In this document: in pieces, positions 51,643-61,682 of the stretch
Position numbering within the stretch: position 1 is the stretch's first letter
Layout: every line of letters starts with the position of its first letter
Notes under the pieces: generated by a model
What the model was told of the DNA's origin: nothing
The model's input: the letters and a program-made list of their open reading frames with translations, nothing else
The model's database searches: none
Made by a program: the position numbers and the translations under genes
Assembly: GCA_027682205.1 (NCBI GenBank)
Contig: JAQDAD010000003.1
Location: 1-64,000, forward strand
Direction of reading: 5' to 3'
DNA: 64,000 nucleotides
Source: Streptococcaceae bacterium AF54-32pH5A
GTDB taxonomy: Bacteria > Bacillota > Bacilli > Lactobacillales > Streptococcaceae

Positions 51643-54073
51643 ATACATTGAAAACAATCTCGTCTGGAATAAAGACGGGGAATGTTATGCTTACTATGAG
51701 CTTGTTCCTTACAATTACTCATTTCTAAGTCCAGAACAGAAAATACAAGTGCATGATTCTTTCAGACAGCTTATCGCACAAAATCGTGATGGCAAAATTC
51801 ATGCTTTACAAATCAGTACAGAATCCAGCATACGTTCTGCACAAGAGCGTTCCAAAAATGAAGTCACTGGCAAGCTCAAAGCGGTTGCCTATGACAAAAT
51901 CGACCAACAGACAGACGCTTTAATATCCATGATTGGCGAAAATCAAGTGAACTACCGTTTCTTTATCGGCTTTAAGTTGCTTCTCAACGATCAGGAGTTT
52001 TCTATGAAAAGTCTTACCGTTGAAGCAAAAAATGCTTTGTCTGATTTTGTCTATGATGTGAACCATAAGCTGATGGGCGATTTTGTTAGTATGAGTAATG
52101 ATGAAATCCTGCGTTTTCAGAAGATGGAAAAGCTCTTAGAAAATAAAATCTCTCGTCGTTTCAAAATCCGCAGGTTAGATAAGGACGACTTCGGCTATCT
52201 GATTGAACACCTTTACGGACAGACAGGCACTGCCTATGAAGAGTATGAGTACCATCTATCAAAGAAAAAGCTGGATAATGAAACGCTGATTAAATACTAT
52301 GACTTGATTAAGCCTACTCGCTGTTTGGTGGAAGAAAAACAGCGATATTTGAAAATCCAGCAGGAAGATGAAACCGTCTATGTAGCTTACTTTACCATTA
52401 ACAGCATTGTCGGAGAACTGGACTTCCCGTCCTCTGAAATCTTCTACTACCAGCAACAGCAATTTACATTCCCGATTGATACGTCAATGAATGTGGAAAT
52501 TGTAGCGAATCGTAAAGCCCTATCTACTGTCCGCAATAAAAAGAAAGAACTGAAAGACTTGGATAACCACGCTTGGCAAAGTGATAATGAAACCAGCTCC
52601 AATGTGGCGGAAGCTCTGGAAAGTGTGAATGAGCTGGAAACCAATTTAGACCAAAGCAAGGAATCTATGTACAAGCTGTCTTATGTGGTAAGGGTATCAG
52701 CAAATGATCTTGACGAACTCAAACGTCGTTGTAATGAAGTGAAAGATTTTTATGACGATTTAAGCGTAAAACTGGTACGACCATTTGGGGATATGCTCGG
52801 CTTACATGAAGAATTTTTACCTGCCAGCAAGCGTTATATGAATGATTATATTCAATACGTGACCTCTGATTTCCTCGCTGGTTTAGGTTTTGGTGCTACT
52901 CAAATGCTGGGGGAAAATGAGGGGATTTATGTTGGCTACAGCTTAGATACTGGACGCAATGTCTATCTGAAACCTGCTCTTGCCAGTCAAGGGGTTAAGG
53001 GTTCAGTAACCAATGCGTTAGCGTCGGCTTTTGTTGGTTCGCTGGGTGGTGGTAAATCCTTTGCGAATAACCTTATCGTCTATTATGCGGTGCTTTATGG
53101 GGCACAAGCAGTGATTGTAGACCCAAAAGCAGAACGTGGCAGATGGAAAGAAACCTTGCCAGAGATTTCCCATGAAATCAATATCGTCACTCTGACTTCT
53201 GATGAGAAAAACAAAGGCTTACTTGACCCTTATGTGATTATGAAAAATCCCAAAGATTCTGAATCACTGGCTATTGATATTCTGACATTCCTTACGGGGA
53301 TTTCCTCTCGTGATGGGGAACGCTTCCCAATCCTTAGAAAAGCCATTCGTGCAGTAACCAATAGTGAAGTACGAGGGTTGATGAAAGTGATTGAGGAATT
53401 ACGGGTTGAGAATACGCCACTAAGTACCAGTATAGCCGACCATATCGAAAGTTTTACAGACTATGACTTTGCACATTTATTATTCAGTAATGGTTATGTG
53501 GAGCAGTCTATCAGCTTAGAAAAACAACTGAACATTATACAGGTTGCGGACTTGGTACTTCCCGACAAGGAAACTTCCTTTGAGGAATATACCACTATGG
53601 AGCTTTTATCCGTTGCTATGCTGATTGTCATTAGTACCTTTGCTTTAGACTTTATCCATACAGACCGAAGCATTTTCAAGATTGTAGATTTAGACGAAGC
53701 ATGGAGCTTTTTACAGGTAGCACAAGGAAAAACACTATCTATGAAGCTGGTTCGGGCTGGTCGTGCTATGAACGCTGGGGTATATTTCGTGACCCAAAAT
53801 ACAGACGACCTCTTAGATGAAAAACTGAAAAATAACCTCGGCTTAAAATTTGCATTTCGTTCCACTGACCTTAACGAGATTAAAAAGACCTTAGCCTTTT
53901 TTGGTGTAGACCCAGAGGACGAAAACAATCAGAAGCGATTGCGTGATTTGGAAAACGGGCAATGCCTTATCAGTGATTTATATGGTCGTGTCGGTGTGAT
54001 ACAGTTCCACCCTGTATTTGAAGAACTGCTCCATGCCTTTGATACCAGACCACCTGTGCGAAAAGAGGTGTAA
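51626..54073 (+). CDS. orf16: VirB4-like conjugation ATPase (Tn916 Orf16, ConE/TcpF-like)
   Basis: Drives assembly or operation of the transfer channel. 815 residues from MAYPIKYIENNLVWNKDG. The C-terminal ATPase has Walker A LGGGKSFANNL (about 475), Walker B IFKIVDLDEAWSFL and the VTQNTDDLLDE motif of VirB4/TraC proteins. ATG 51626 is chosen inside the tail of orf17; the frame extends upstream but with no ribosome site. Confidence 0.95.
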   Translation: MAYPIKYIENNLVWNKDGECYAYYELVPYNYSFLSPEQKIQVHDSFRQLIAQNRDGKIHALQISTESSIRSAQERSKNEVTGKLKAVAYDKIDQQTDALISMIGENQVNYRFFIGFKLLLNDQEFSMKSLTVEAKNALSDFVYDVNHKLMGDFVSMSNDEILRFQKMEKLLENKISRRFKIRRLDKDDFGYLIEHLYGQTGTAYEEYEYHLSKKKLDNETLIKYYDLIKPTRCLVEEKQRYLKIQQEDETVYVAYFTINSIVGELDFPSSEIFYYQQQQFTFPIDTSMNVEIVANRKALSTVRNKKKELKDLDNHAWQSDNETSSNVAEALESVNELETNLDQSKESMYKLSYVVRVSANDLDELKRRCNEVKDFYDDLSVKLVRPFGDMLGLHEEFLPASKRYMNDYIQYVTSDFLAGLGFGATQMLGENEGIYVGYSLDTGRNVYLKPALASQGVKGSVTNALASAFVGSLGGGKSFANNLIVYYAVLYGAQAVIVDPKAERGRWKETLPEISHEINIVTLTSDEKNKGLLDPYVIMKNPKDSESLAIDILTFLTGISSRDGERFPILRKAIRAVTNSEVRGLMKVIEELRVENTPLSTSIADHIESFTDYDFAHLLFSNGYVEQSISLEKQLNIIQVADLVLPDKETSFEEYTTMELLSVAMLIVISTFALDFIHTDRSIFKIVDLDEAWSFLQVAQGKTLSMKLVRAGRAMNAGVYFVTQNTDDLLDEKLKNNLGLKFAFRSTDLNEIKKTLAFFGVDPEDENNQKRLRDLENGQCLISDLYGRVGVIQFHPVFEELLHAFDTRPPVRKEV

Positions 54074-54075
54074 AT

Positions 54076-56253
54076 GTGAAACCATCAATAGTAAACAGAA
54101 TAAAATCAAACTGGACGCTGAAACGTCTAGGTAAAGTGGCAATGACAGTGGCTTTCACACTTGTGATTGCCATTTTTCTTTTAGCCATGCTGGGAACGGT
54201 GGTTCAAGCTGCGGGCTTGGTAGATGATACGGTCAATGTGGCAAATGAATACAGCCGATACCCACTTGAAAACTATCAACTGGATTTTTATGTGGATAAT
54301 AGCTGGGGCTGGCTTCCGTGGAACTGGTCGGACGGGATTGGAAAACAGGTCATGTATGGACTATATGCCATTACCAATTTTATTTGGACAATCAGTTTGT
54401 ATGTTTCCAATGCGACAGGTTACTTAGTACAGGAAGCCTATTCCTTAGACTTCATTTCCGCTACAGCAGATTCCATTGGTAAGAATATGCAGACCTTAGC
54501 TGGTGTGAGTGCAAACGGATTTTCAACAGAGGGTTTCTATGTTGGATTCCTCTTACTCTTGATTTTGGTTCTTGGGGTTTATGTTGCCTATACGGGACTG
54601 ATAAAGAGAGAAACCACAAAGGCAATTCATGCCATTATGAATTTTGTGCTGGTGTTTATCCTATCGGCTTCCTTTATTGCCTACGCTCCCGACTACATTA
54701 AAAAAATCAATGACTTTTCATCAGACATCAGTAATGCCAGTTTATCACTTGGCACGAAGATTGTCATGCCCCATTCCGATAGTCAAGGCAAGGACAGCGT
54801 GGACTTAATCAGAGATAGCCTGTTTTCCATACAGGTTCAGCAACCGTGGCTACTGCTTCAATACAACAGTTCAGACATTGAAAGTATCGGTATTGACCGT
54901 GTGGAAAGCCTGCTCTCCACCAGCCCAGATTCCAACAATGGCGAAGACAGAGAAAAAATTGTTGCGGAAGAAATTGAAGACAGAAGCAATACCAATCTAA
55001 CCATTACAAAGACCATTAACCGTTTAGGTACAGTCTTCTTCCTATTTGTCTTCAATATTGGGATTTCCATATTTGTATTCCTATTAACAGGAATCATGAT
55101 TTTCTCGCAGGTACTTTTTATCATCTATGCTATGTTTCTGCCTGTGAGCTTTATTTTAAGCATGATTCCATCATTTGATGGTATGTCAAAACGAGCCATA
55201 ACAAAGCTCTTTAATACCATTTTGACACGAGCTGGAATCACATTGATTATTACGACAGCATTTAGTATTTCAACCATGCTCTATACCTTATCGGCTGGTT
55301 ATCCGTTCTTTTTGATTGCTTTTCTACAGATTGTGACCTTTGCAGGAATCTACTTCAAGCTGGGCGATTTAATGAGTATGTTTTCTCTACAGAGTAACGA
55401 TTCTCAAAGTGTGGGAAGTCGTGTGATGAGAAAACCTCGTATGCTTATGCACGCTCACATGCACCGTCTACAGCGGAAACTTGGACGTTCCATGACTACT
55501 CTAGGGGCTGGGTCTGCCATTGTTACAGGTAAAAAAGGACAGTCGGGTTCGGGGAGTTCTGCAAGGACACAAGCAGATCACTCCCGACCAGACGGAAAGG
55601 AAAAATCAACACTTGGAAAACGTATCGGTCAAACCATCGGTACAGTAGCTGATACCAAAGACAGAATGGTAGACACTGCTAGTGGTTTGAAAGAACAGGT
55701 TAAAGATTTGCCGACCAATGCAAGATATGCAGTATATCAAGGAAAATCCAAAGTAAAAGAGAATGTCCGTGATTTAACCAGTAGTATTTCTCAAACCAAA
55801 GCGGACAGAGCCAGTGGACGCAAGGAACAGCAGGAACAAAGGCGAAAAACCATTGCGAAGCGTCGCTCTGAAATGGAACAGGTCAAACAGAAAAAACAGC
55901 CTGCTTCTTCTGTTCATGAAAGACCGACTACAAGACAAGAACAATATCATGATGAACAGACCTCAAAACAGTCTAATATTCAGACTTCATATAAGGAATC
56001 TCAACAAGCCAAACAAGAGCGTCCAGCAGTTAAGTCCGATTTTTCAAGTCCAAAAGTGGAACGCCAAGGCAATACCGTTCAAGAAAAAACCGTTCAAAAG
56101 CCAGCAACTTCAACCACTACAGCAGATAGAACTTCACAACGTCCAATCACAAAAGAACGTCCGTCTACTGTTCAAAGAGTACCACTACAAAATACAAGAA
56201 GTAGACCACCAATCAAAACCGCCACCATTAAGAAAGTCGGTAAGAAACCATGA
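54076..56253 (+). CDS. orf15: Conjugation channel membrane protein (Tn916 Orf15, VirB6/ConG-like)
   Basis: 725 residues, GTG start two bases after the VirB4-like stop with GAGGTG upstream. N-terminal helix, then several membrane segments (about 20-40, 95-115, 155-175, 190-215, 325-440), and a long charged, Gln/Lys/Ser-rich cytoplasmic tail (about 470-725). This layout fits the VirB6/TrbL-type polytopic channel subunit. Its stop overlaps the start of orf14 by four bases. Confidence 0.92.
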   Translation: MKPSIVNRIKSNWTLKRLGKVAMTVAFTLVIAIFLLAMLGTVVQAAGLVDDTVNVANEYSRYPLENYQLDFYVDNSWGWLPWNWSDGIGKQVMYGLYAITNFIWTISLYVSNATGYLVQEAYSLDFISATADSIGKNMQTLAGVSANGFSTEGFYVGFLLLLILVLGVYVAYTGLIKRETTKAIHAIMNFVLVFILSASFIAYAPDYIKKINDFSSDISNASLSLGTKIVMPHSDSQGKDSVDLIRDSLFSIQVQQPWLLLQYNSSDIESIGIDRVESLLSTSPDSNNGEDREKIVAEEIEDRSNTNLTITKTINRLGTVFFLFVFNIGISIFVFLLTGIMIFSQVLFIIYAMFLPVSFILSMIPSFDGMSKRAITKLFNTILTRAGITLIITTAFSISTMLYTLSAGYPFFLIAFLQIVTFAGIYFKLGDLMSMFSLQSNDSQSVGSRVMRKPRMLMHAHMHRLQRKLGRSMTTLGAGSAIVTGKKGQSGSGSSARTQADHSRPDGKEKSTLGKRIGQTIGTVADTKDRMVDTASGLKEQVKDLPTNARYAVYQGKSKVKENVRDLTSSISQTKADRASGRKEQQEQRRKTIAKRRSEMEQVKQKKQPASSVHERPTTRQEQYHDEQTSKQSNIQTSYKESQQAKQERPAVKSDFSSPKVERQGNTVQEKTVQKPATSTTTADRTSQRPITKERPSTVQRVPLQNTRSRPPIKTATIKKVGKKP

Positions 56254-57251
56254 AGTTGAAAACTTTAGTGATTGGTGGTTCTGGATTATTCTTGATGGTC
56301 TTCTCACTGCTTCTGTTTGTTGCCATTTTATTTTCAGATGAACAGGACAGCGGAATTTCCAATATTCATTATGGAGGTGTGAATGTTTCCGCAGAAGTGC
56401 TGGCTCATAAGCCTATGGTAGAAAAATATGCCAAAGAATATGGCGTTGAAGAATATGTCAACATACTTCTTGCGATTATACAGGTGGAATCGGGCGGTAC
56501 TGCGGAAGATGTTATGCAGTCCTCGGAATCCCTCGGTCTTCCACCTAATTCATTGAGTACAGAAGAATCCATTAAGCAAGGTGTGAAGTATTTCAGTGAA
56601 TTATTAGCCAGTAGCGAAAGGCTCAGTGTAGATTTAGAATCGGTTATCCAGTCCTACAATTATGGTGGTGGTTTCTTAGGGTATGTGGCTAATCGTGGAA
56701 ATAAATATACCTTTGAACTGGCTCAAAGTTTCTCAAAAGAGTATTCAGGTGGCGAAAAAGTGTCTTACCCCAATCCCATAGCCATACCTATCAATGGGGG
56801 CTGGCGATACAACTATGGCAATATGTTTTATGTGCAACTGGTAACGCAGTATCTTGTCACAACAGAGTTTGATGATGATACGGTACAAGCCATCATGGAC
56901 GAAGCACTGAAATATGAGGGCTGGCGATACGTTTACGGTGGAGCTTCCCCGACTACTTCTTTTGATTGTAGCGGACTGACACAATGGACGTATGGAAAAG
57001 CTGGAATTAACTTACCACGAACCGCACAACAGCAATATGATGTGACCCAGCATATCCCACTATCGGAAGCACAAGCTGGCGATTTGGTTTTCTTTCATTC
57101 TACCTATAACGCTGGCTCTTATATTACTCATGTTGGGATATACCTTGGCAATAACCGTATGTTTCATGCAGGCGACCCAATCGGTTATGCCGACTTAACA
57201 AGCCCCTACTGGCAACAGCATTTAGTGGGAGCAGGACGAATCAAACAATGA
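56250..57251 (+). CDS. orf14: Bifunctional cell-wall hydrolase (Tn916 Orf14, CwlT-like)
   Basis: Opens the peptidoglycan for the mating channel. One N-terminal membrane anchor (about 7-28), a lysozyme-like muramidase domain (VNILLAIIQVESGGTAED ... SYNYGGGFLGYV, residues 65-170), and a C-terminal NlpC/P60 endopeptidase domain with the catalytic Cys in SFDCSGLTQW, His in THVGIYLG and a second His in MFHAGD. 333 residues. Overlaps both neighbours. Confidence 0.95.
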   Translation: MKLKTLVIGGSGLFLMVFSLLLFVAILFSDEQDSGISNIHYGGVNVSAEVLAHKPMVEKYAKEYGVEEYVNILLAIIQVESGGTAEDVMQSSESLGLPPNSLSTEESIKQGVKYFSELLASSERLSVDLESVIQSYNYGGGFLGYVANRGNKYTFELAQSFSKEYSGGEKVSYPNPIAIPINGGWRYNYGNMFYVQLVTQYLVTTEFDDDTVQAIMDEALKYEGWRYVYGGASPTTSFDCSGLTQWTYGKAGINLPRTAQQQYDVTQHIPLSEAQAGDLVFFHSTYNAGSYITHVGIYLGNNRMFHAGDPIGYADLTSPYWQQHLVGAGRIKQ

Positions 57252-57265
57252 GAAAGGAAGATTTA

Positions 57266-58183
57266 ATGATGAAATTTAGAAAAAATCAGAATAAAGAAAA
57301 ACAGATACCAAAGGAAAAGAAACCTCGTGTCTACTATAAGGTCAATCCTCATAAAAAGGTTGTGATTGCCTTGTGGGTACTTTTAGGGCTTAGTTTCAGC
57401 TTTGCGATATTCAAGCACTTTACAGCTATAGATACTCATACTATTCACGAAACAACTATCATAGAAAAGGAATACGTTGATACTCATCATGTAGAAAATT
57501 TTGTAGAGAACTTTGCGAAAGTCTACTATTCATGGGAGCAATCCGATAAGTCCATTGATAATCGAATGGAAAGTCTAAAAGGCTATCTGACAGATGAACT
57601 TCAAGCTCTCAATGTTGATACAGTACGCAAAGATATTCCTGTATCGTCTTCTGTAAGAGGATTTCAGATATGGACGGTAGAGCCAACTGGCGACAATGAG
57701 TTTAATGTAACCTACAGTGTAGACCAGCTCATTACAGAGGGAGAAAATACAAAGACCGTCCACTCTGCTTATATAGTGAGTGTCTATGTAGATGGTTCTG
57801 GAAATATGGTACTGGTTAAGAATCCGACCATTACCAACATACCTAAGAAATCAAGTTATAAACCAAAAGCCATTGAAAGTGAGGGGACGGTTGATTCCAT
57901 TACAACCAATGAAATCAATGAGTTTTTAACGACGTTCTTCAAGCTCTATCCTACAGCGACAGCCAGTGAACTTTCCTACTATGTGAATGACGGGATATTA
58001 AAACCAATCGGAAAAGAGTACATCTTTCAAGAACTGGTAAATCCTATTCACAATCGTAAGGATAATCAAGTCACGGTATCGCTGACAGTGGAGTATATCG
58101 ACCAGCAGACCAAAGCAACGCAGGTATCTCAATTTGATTTGGTACTTGAAAAGAACGGGAGTAATTGGAAGATTATAGAATAA
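57266..58183 (+). CDS. orf13: VirB8-like conjugation protein (Tn916 Orf13, TcpC/ConB-like)
   Basis: 305 residues from MMKFRKNQNKEKQ (ATG 57266, with AAAGGAAG upstream; the frame also opens at 57248, overlapping orf14). Short basic cytoplasmic N-terminus, one membrane helix (about 32-52), then two NTF2-like extracellular domains, the arrangement of TcpC. It is the last channel gene before the tet(M) region. Confidence 0.92.
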   Translation: MMKFRKNQNKEKQIPKEKKPRVYYKVNPHKKVVIALWVLLGLSFSFAIFKHFTAIDTHTIHETTIIEKEYVDTHHVENFVENFAKVYYSWEQSDKSIDNRMESLKGYLTDELQALNVDTVRKDIPVSSSVRGFQIWTVEPTGDNEFNVTYSVDQLITEGENTKTVHSAYIVSVYVDGSGNMVLVKNPTITNIPKKSSYKPKAIESEGTVDSITTNEINEFLTTFFKLYPTATASELSYYVNDGILKPIGKEYIFQELVNPIHNRKDNQVTVSLTVEYIDQQTKATQVSQFDLVLEKNGSNWKIIE

Positions 58184-58252
58184 CAAATATTGGTACATTA
58201 TTACAGCTATTTTGTAATCACGTACTCTCTTTGATAAAAAATTGGAGATTCC

Positions 58253-58281
58253 TTGACAAATATGCTCTTACGTGCTATTAT
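58253..58281 (+). promoter_or_regulatory. Promoter of tet(M)
   Basis: TTGACA (58253-58258), 17 bp, TGCTATTAT (TATTAT 58276-58281), in front of the attenuator leader. Confidence 0.8.
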
Positions 58282-58312
58282 TTAAGTATCTATTTAAAAG
58301 GAGTTAATAAAT

Positions 58313-58557
58313 ATGCGGCAAGGTATTCTTAAATAAACTGTCAATTTGATAGTGGGAACAAATAATTGGATGTCCTTTTTTAGGAGGGCTTAGTTTTTTG
58401 TACCCAGTTTAAGAATACCTTTATCATGTGATTCTAAAGTATCCGGAGAATATCTGTATGCTTTGTATGCCTATGGTTATGCATAAAAATCCCAGTGATA
58501 AAAGTATTTATCACTGGGATTTTTATGCCCTTTTGGGTTTTTGAATGGAGGAAAATC
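58313..58557 (+). promoter_or_regulatory. tet(M) transcription attenuator leader
   Basis: AGGTATTCTT...AACTG (58321-58340) is complementary to CAGTTTAAGAATACCT (58405-58420). An early hairpin with a T6 run lies at about 58370-58400. A second strong hairpin AAATCCCAGTGATAAA / TTTATCACTGGGATTT (58487-58523) with TTTT lies inside the leader peptide. In the known model tetracycline-slowed ribosomes let polymerase pass these hairpins into tet(M) and on to orf7/orf8, xis and int. Confidence 0.85.
58458..58544 (+). CDS. orf12: tet(M) leader peptide (Tn916 Orf12)
   Basis: 28 codons, MLCMPMVMHKNPSDKSIYHW onward, ending TTTTGA 15 bases before tet(M). It is the translated sensor of the attenuator: its ribosome position decides whether the terminator hairpin that overlaps it can form. 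The peptide itself has no known function. Confidence 0.88.
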   Translation: MLCMPMVMHKNPSDKSIYHWDFYALLGF

Positions 58558-58559
58558 AC

Positions 58560-60479
58560 ATGAAAATTATTAATATTGGAGTTTTAGCTCATGTTGATGC
58601 AGGAAAAACTACCTTAACAGAAAGCTTATTATATAACAGTGGAGCGATTACAGAATTAGGAAGCGTGGACAAAGGTACAACGAGGACGGATAATACGCTT
58701 TTAGAACGTCAGAGAGGAATTACAATTCAGACAGGAATAACCTCTTTTCAGTGGGAAAATACGAAGGTGAACATCATAGACACGCCAGGACATATGGATT
58801 TCTTAGCAGAAGTATATCGTTCATTATCAGTTTTAGATGGGGCAATTCTACTGATTTCTGCAAAAGATGGCGTACAAGCACAAACTCGTATATTATTTCA
58901 TGCACTTAGGAAAATGGGGATTCCCACAATCTTTTTTATCAATAAGATTGACCAAAATGGAATTGATTTATCAACGGTTTATCAGGATATTAAAGAGAAA
59001 CTTTCTGCGGAAATTGTAATCAAACAGAAGGTAGAACTGCATCCTAATATGTGTGTGACGAACTTTACCGAATCTGAACAATGGGATACGGTAATAGAGG
59101 GAAACGATGACCTTTTAGAGAAATATATGTCCGGTAAATCATTAGAAGCATTGGAACTCGAACAAGAGGAAAGCATAAGATTTCAGAATTGTTCTCTGTT
59201 CCCTCTTTATCATGGAAGTGCAAAAAGTAATATAGGGATTGATAACCTTATAGAAGTTATTACTAATAAATTTTATTCATCAACACATCGAGGTCCGTCT
59301 GAACTTTGCGGAAATGTTTTCAAAATTGAATATACAAAAAAAAGACAACGTCTTGCATATATACGCCTTTATAGTGGAGTACTACATTTACGAGATTCGG
59401 TTAGAGTATCAGAAAAAGAAAAAATAAAAGTTACAGAAATGTATACTTCAATAAATGGTGAATTATGTAAGATTGATAGAGCTTATTCTGGAGAAATTGT
59501 TATTTTGCAAAATGAGTTTTTGAAGTTAAATAGTGTTCTTGGAGATACAAAACTATTGCCACAGAGAAAAAAGATTGAAAATCCGCACCCTCTACTACAA
59601 ACAACTGTTGAACCGAGTAAACCTGAACAGAGAGAAATGTTGCTTGATGCCCTTTTGGAAATCTCAGATAGTGATCCGCTTCTACGATATTACGTGGATT
59701 CTACGACACATGAAATTATACTTTCTTTCTTAGGGAAAGTACAAATGGAAGTGATTAGTGCACTGTTGCAAGAAAAGTATCATGTGGAGATAGAACTAAA
59801 AGAGCCTACAGTCATTTATATGGAGAGACCGTTAAAAAATGCAGAATATACCATTCACATCGAAGTGCCGCCAAATCCTTTCTGGGCTTCCATTGGTTTA
59901 TCTGTATCACCGCTTCCGTTGGGAAGTGGAATGCAGTATGAGAGCTCGGTTTCTCTTGGATACTTAAATCAATCGTTTCAAAATGCAGTTATGGAGGGGA
60001 TACGCTATGGCTGTGAACAAGGATTGTATGGTTGGAATGTGACGGACTGTAAAATCTGTTTTAAGTATGGCTTATACTATAGCCCTGTTAGTACCCCAGC
60101 AGATTTTCGGATGCTTGCTCCTATTGTATTGGAACAAGTCTTAAAAAAAGCTGGAACAGAATTGTTAGAGCCATATCTTAGTTTTAAAATTTATGCGCCA
60201 CAGGAATATCTTTCACGAGCATACAACGATGCTCCTAAATATTGTGCGAACATCGTAGACACTCAATTGAAAAATAATGAGGTCATTCTTAGTGGAGAAA
60301 TCCCTGCTCGGTGTATTCAAGAATATCGTAGTGATTTAACTTTCTTTACAAATGGACGTAGTGTTTGTTTAACAGAGTTAAAAGGGTACCATGTTACTAC
60401 CGGTGAACCTGTTTGCCAGCCCCGTCGTCCAAATAGTCGGATAGATAAAGTACGATATATGTTCAATAAAATAACTTAG
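58560..60479 (+). CDS. tet(M): Ribosomal protection tetracycline-resistance protein Tet(M)
   Basis: EF-G-like GTPase that removes tetracycline from the ribosome. G1 AHVDAGKT, G3 DTPGHMDF, G4 NKID, then domains II-V of the elongation-factor fold. 639 residues, as expected for Tet(M). ATG 58560 follows GGAGG at 58548-58552; an upstream in-frame extension to 58545 is not used. No frameshift or stop is seen, so resistance should be expressed. Confidence 0.98.
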   Translation: MKIINIGVLAHVDAGKTTLTESLLYNSGAITELGSVDKGTTRTDNTLLERQRGITIQTGITSFQWENTKVNIIDTPGHMDFLAEVYRSLSVLDGAILLISAKDGVQAQTRILFHALRKMGIPTIFFINKIDQNGIDLSTVYQDIKEKLSAEIVIKQKVELHPNMCVTNFTESEQWDTVIEGNDDLLEKYMSGKSLEALELEQEESIRFQNCSLFPLYHGSAKSNIGIDNLIEVITNKFYSSTHRGPSELCGNVFKIEYTKKRQRLAYIRLYSGVLHLRDSVRVSEKEKIKVTEMYTSINGELCKIDRAYSGEIVILQNEFLKLNSVLGDTKLLPQRKKIENPHPLLQTTVEPSKPEQREMLLDALLEISDSDPLLRYYVDSTTHEIILSFLGKVQMEVISALLQEKYHVEIELKEPTVIYMERPLKNAEYTIHIEVPPNPFWASIGLSVSPLPLGSGMQYESSVSLGYLNQSFQNAVMEGIRYGCEQGLYGWNVTDCKICFKYGLYYSPVSTPADFRMLAPIVLEQVLKKAGTELLEPYLSFKIYAPQEYLSRAYNDAPKYCANIVDTQLKNNEVILSGEIPARCIQEYRSDLTFFTNGRSVCLTELKGYHVTTGEPVCQPRRPNSRIDKVRYMFNKIT

Positions 60480-60576
60480 TGTATTTTATGTTGTTATATA
60501 AATATGGTTTCTTGTTAAATAAGATGAAATATTTTTTAATAAAGATTTGAATTAAAGTGTAAAGGAGGAGATAGTT

Positions 60577-60765
60577 ATTATAAACTACAAGTGGATATTG
60601 TGTCCTGTATGTGGAAATAAAACACGATTAAAGATAAGGGAAGATACTGAATTAAAAAAATTCCCCCTCTATTGTCCGAAATGCAGACAAGAAAATTTAA
60701 TTGAAATAAAGCAGTTCAAAGTAACTGTGATTACAGAGCCAGACGCAAAGACGCAGAGCCGATAA
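60577..60765 (+). CDS. Cysteine-rich KTR-domain small protein (Tn916 Orf6)
   Basis: 62 residues reading (M)INYKWILCPVCGNKTRLKI, with two CxxC pairs (CPVCGNKTR, CPKC) that probably bind zinc. This is the Cys_rich_KTR family common after tet(M). No ATG/GTG/TTG precedes the conserved start: the codon five bases after AGGAGGAGAT is ATT 60577. The only conventional alternative is TTG 60598, which leaves just two residues before the first Cys. Function unknown; possibly binds nucleic acid. Confidence 0.75.
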   Translation: MINYKWILCPVCGNKTRLKIREDTELKKFPLYCPKCRQENLIEIKQFKVTVITEPDAKTQSR

Positions 60766-60801
60766 AATGAGATTAATACAATCTCATTTTATCGGCTCTT
60801 T
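60755..60801. terminator. Bidirectional terminator between orf6 and orf9
   Basis: AGAGCCGATAAAATGAGATT / AATCTCATTTTATCGGCTCT is a perfect 20-bp inverted repeat with a short loop. It contains the stop of the KTR gene and ends the minus-strand orf9 transcript. Confidence 0.9.
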
Positions 60802-60824
60802 CCGTTATGTATGGATTCTTTTAA

Positions 60825-61178
60825 TTAGTCTTCGATGTTTCTTGCTTCGTTGATACCGCTGGCTAAAGATTCCATTAAGGATAGTTCTTTGTCTGTAAAG
60901 CTATCCATGTATTTCTCTATCTGTAATCGTCGGGTGCTTTTTACCAAGTTATTAGCAGGTAAGAAAAATTCATCAACGGAAACATGAAGTAACGATACAA
61001 GGTCATAAAGAACTTGTATGCTGGGGTATTGCCCTTTATTTTCAATATTAGTTAAGTACCGTGGGTCAATTTCAATCAATGCTCCCACTTGTTCACGAGT
61101 TAAACCTCGTTTCAATCGAGCTTCTTTAATGGCTAAACCAAAGGCTCTAAAATCATATTTATCTTCTTTTTTACGCAT
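60825..61178 (-). CDS. orf9: XRE-type helix-turn-helix regulator (Tn916 Orf9)
   Basis: 117 residues. The HTH is residues about 12-65 ([20 protein letters not shown] ... [13 protein letters not shown]); a helical C-terminal half probably mediates dimerisation. It is transcribed against the rest of the element. In the Tn916 model it represses the orf7 promoter region until transcription through tet(M) makes antisense RNA across orf9. AGAGGTGG lies before the ATG. Confidence 0.9.
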   Translation of the reverse strand: MRKKEDKYDFRAFGLAIKEARLKRGLTREQVGALIEIDPRYLTNIENKGQYPSIQVLYDLVSLLHVSVDEFFLPANNLVKSTRRLQIEKYMDSFTDKELSLMESLASGINEARNIED

Positions 61179-61682
61179 AGTAGACCACCTCTATACATTT
61201 TATTGTTCCTACTGAATTAAAAACAGGTATAGAAAAACGTGTTATATGGTTTATAGGTTTATATTTAATAAAAAGCACTACTAAACGCCAATAAAAAAAA
61301 CCGTTATATGGTAGTGCTATTTACGCTGTTAAAATATTGTATATTACTTCCAAATGGCGGTTTGTTGGAGGTCAACGTCGCCATGAAGTACATCATATAC
61401 AATAAATTTCCTTACATTGGGTTCTTGTCAAAAAAAGTCGTCTATCTGCAATAGATAAGTACGTCCACCAATGTGGTTTTATAAATCATATAGATAGAAT
61501 AACAGAAGCATGTAAACAGAGAAATAAATCTGTTTATATGCTTTTTTGGCTATTCAGAACTTTTTTACAAAGTTTATTTATCAGTAATGCAACAAATCCC
61601 CCTTTCACATTGGGACTAAGAGTGAAAGGAGATAAACGAGCAAGGCTCACTTCCTTTCCTAGACAGAAAGGGGGTGAGAAAC
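61179..61682 (+). promoter_or_regulatory. Regulatory region between orf9 and orf7
   Basis: No convincing gene. It contains an AGCACTAC / GTAGTGCT inverted repeat (61274-61281 / 61311-61318) and ATGGCG / CGCCAT (61354-61359 / 61379-61384). A terminator-like hairpin AGCATGTAAACAGA / TCTGTTTATATGCT (61507-61542) followed by T6 lies before the orf7 ribosome site. A 23-codon frame (ATG 61383, MKYIIYNKFPYIGFL...) has a distant GGAGG and is doubtful. It probably holds the divergent orf9 and orf7 promoters with an attenuator. Confidence 0.6.
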
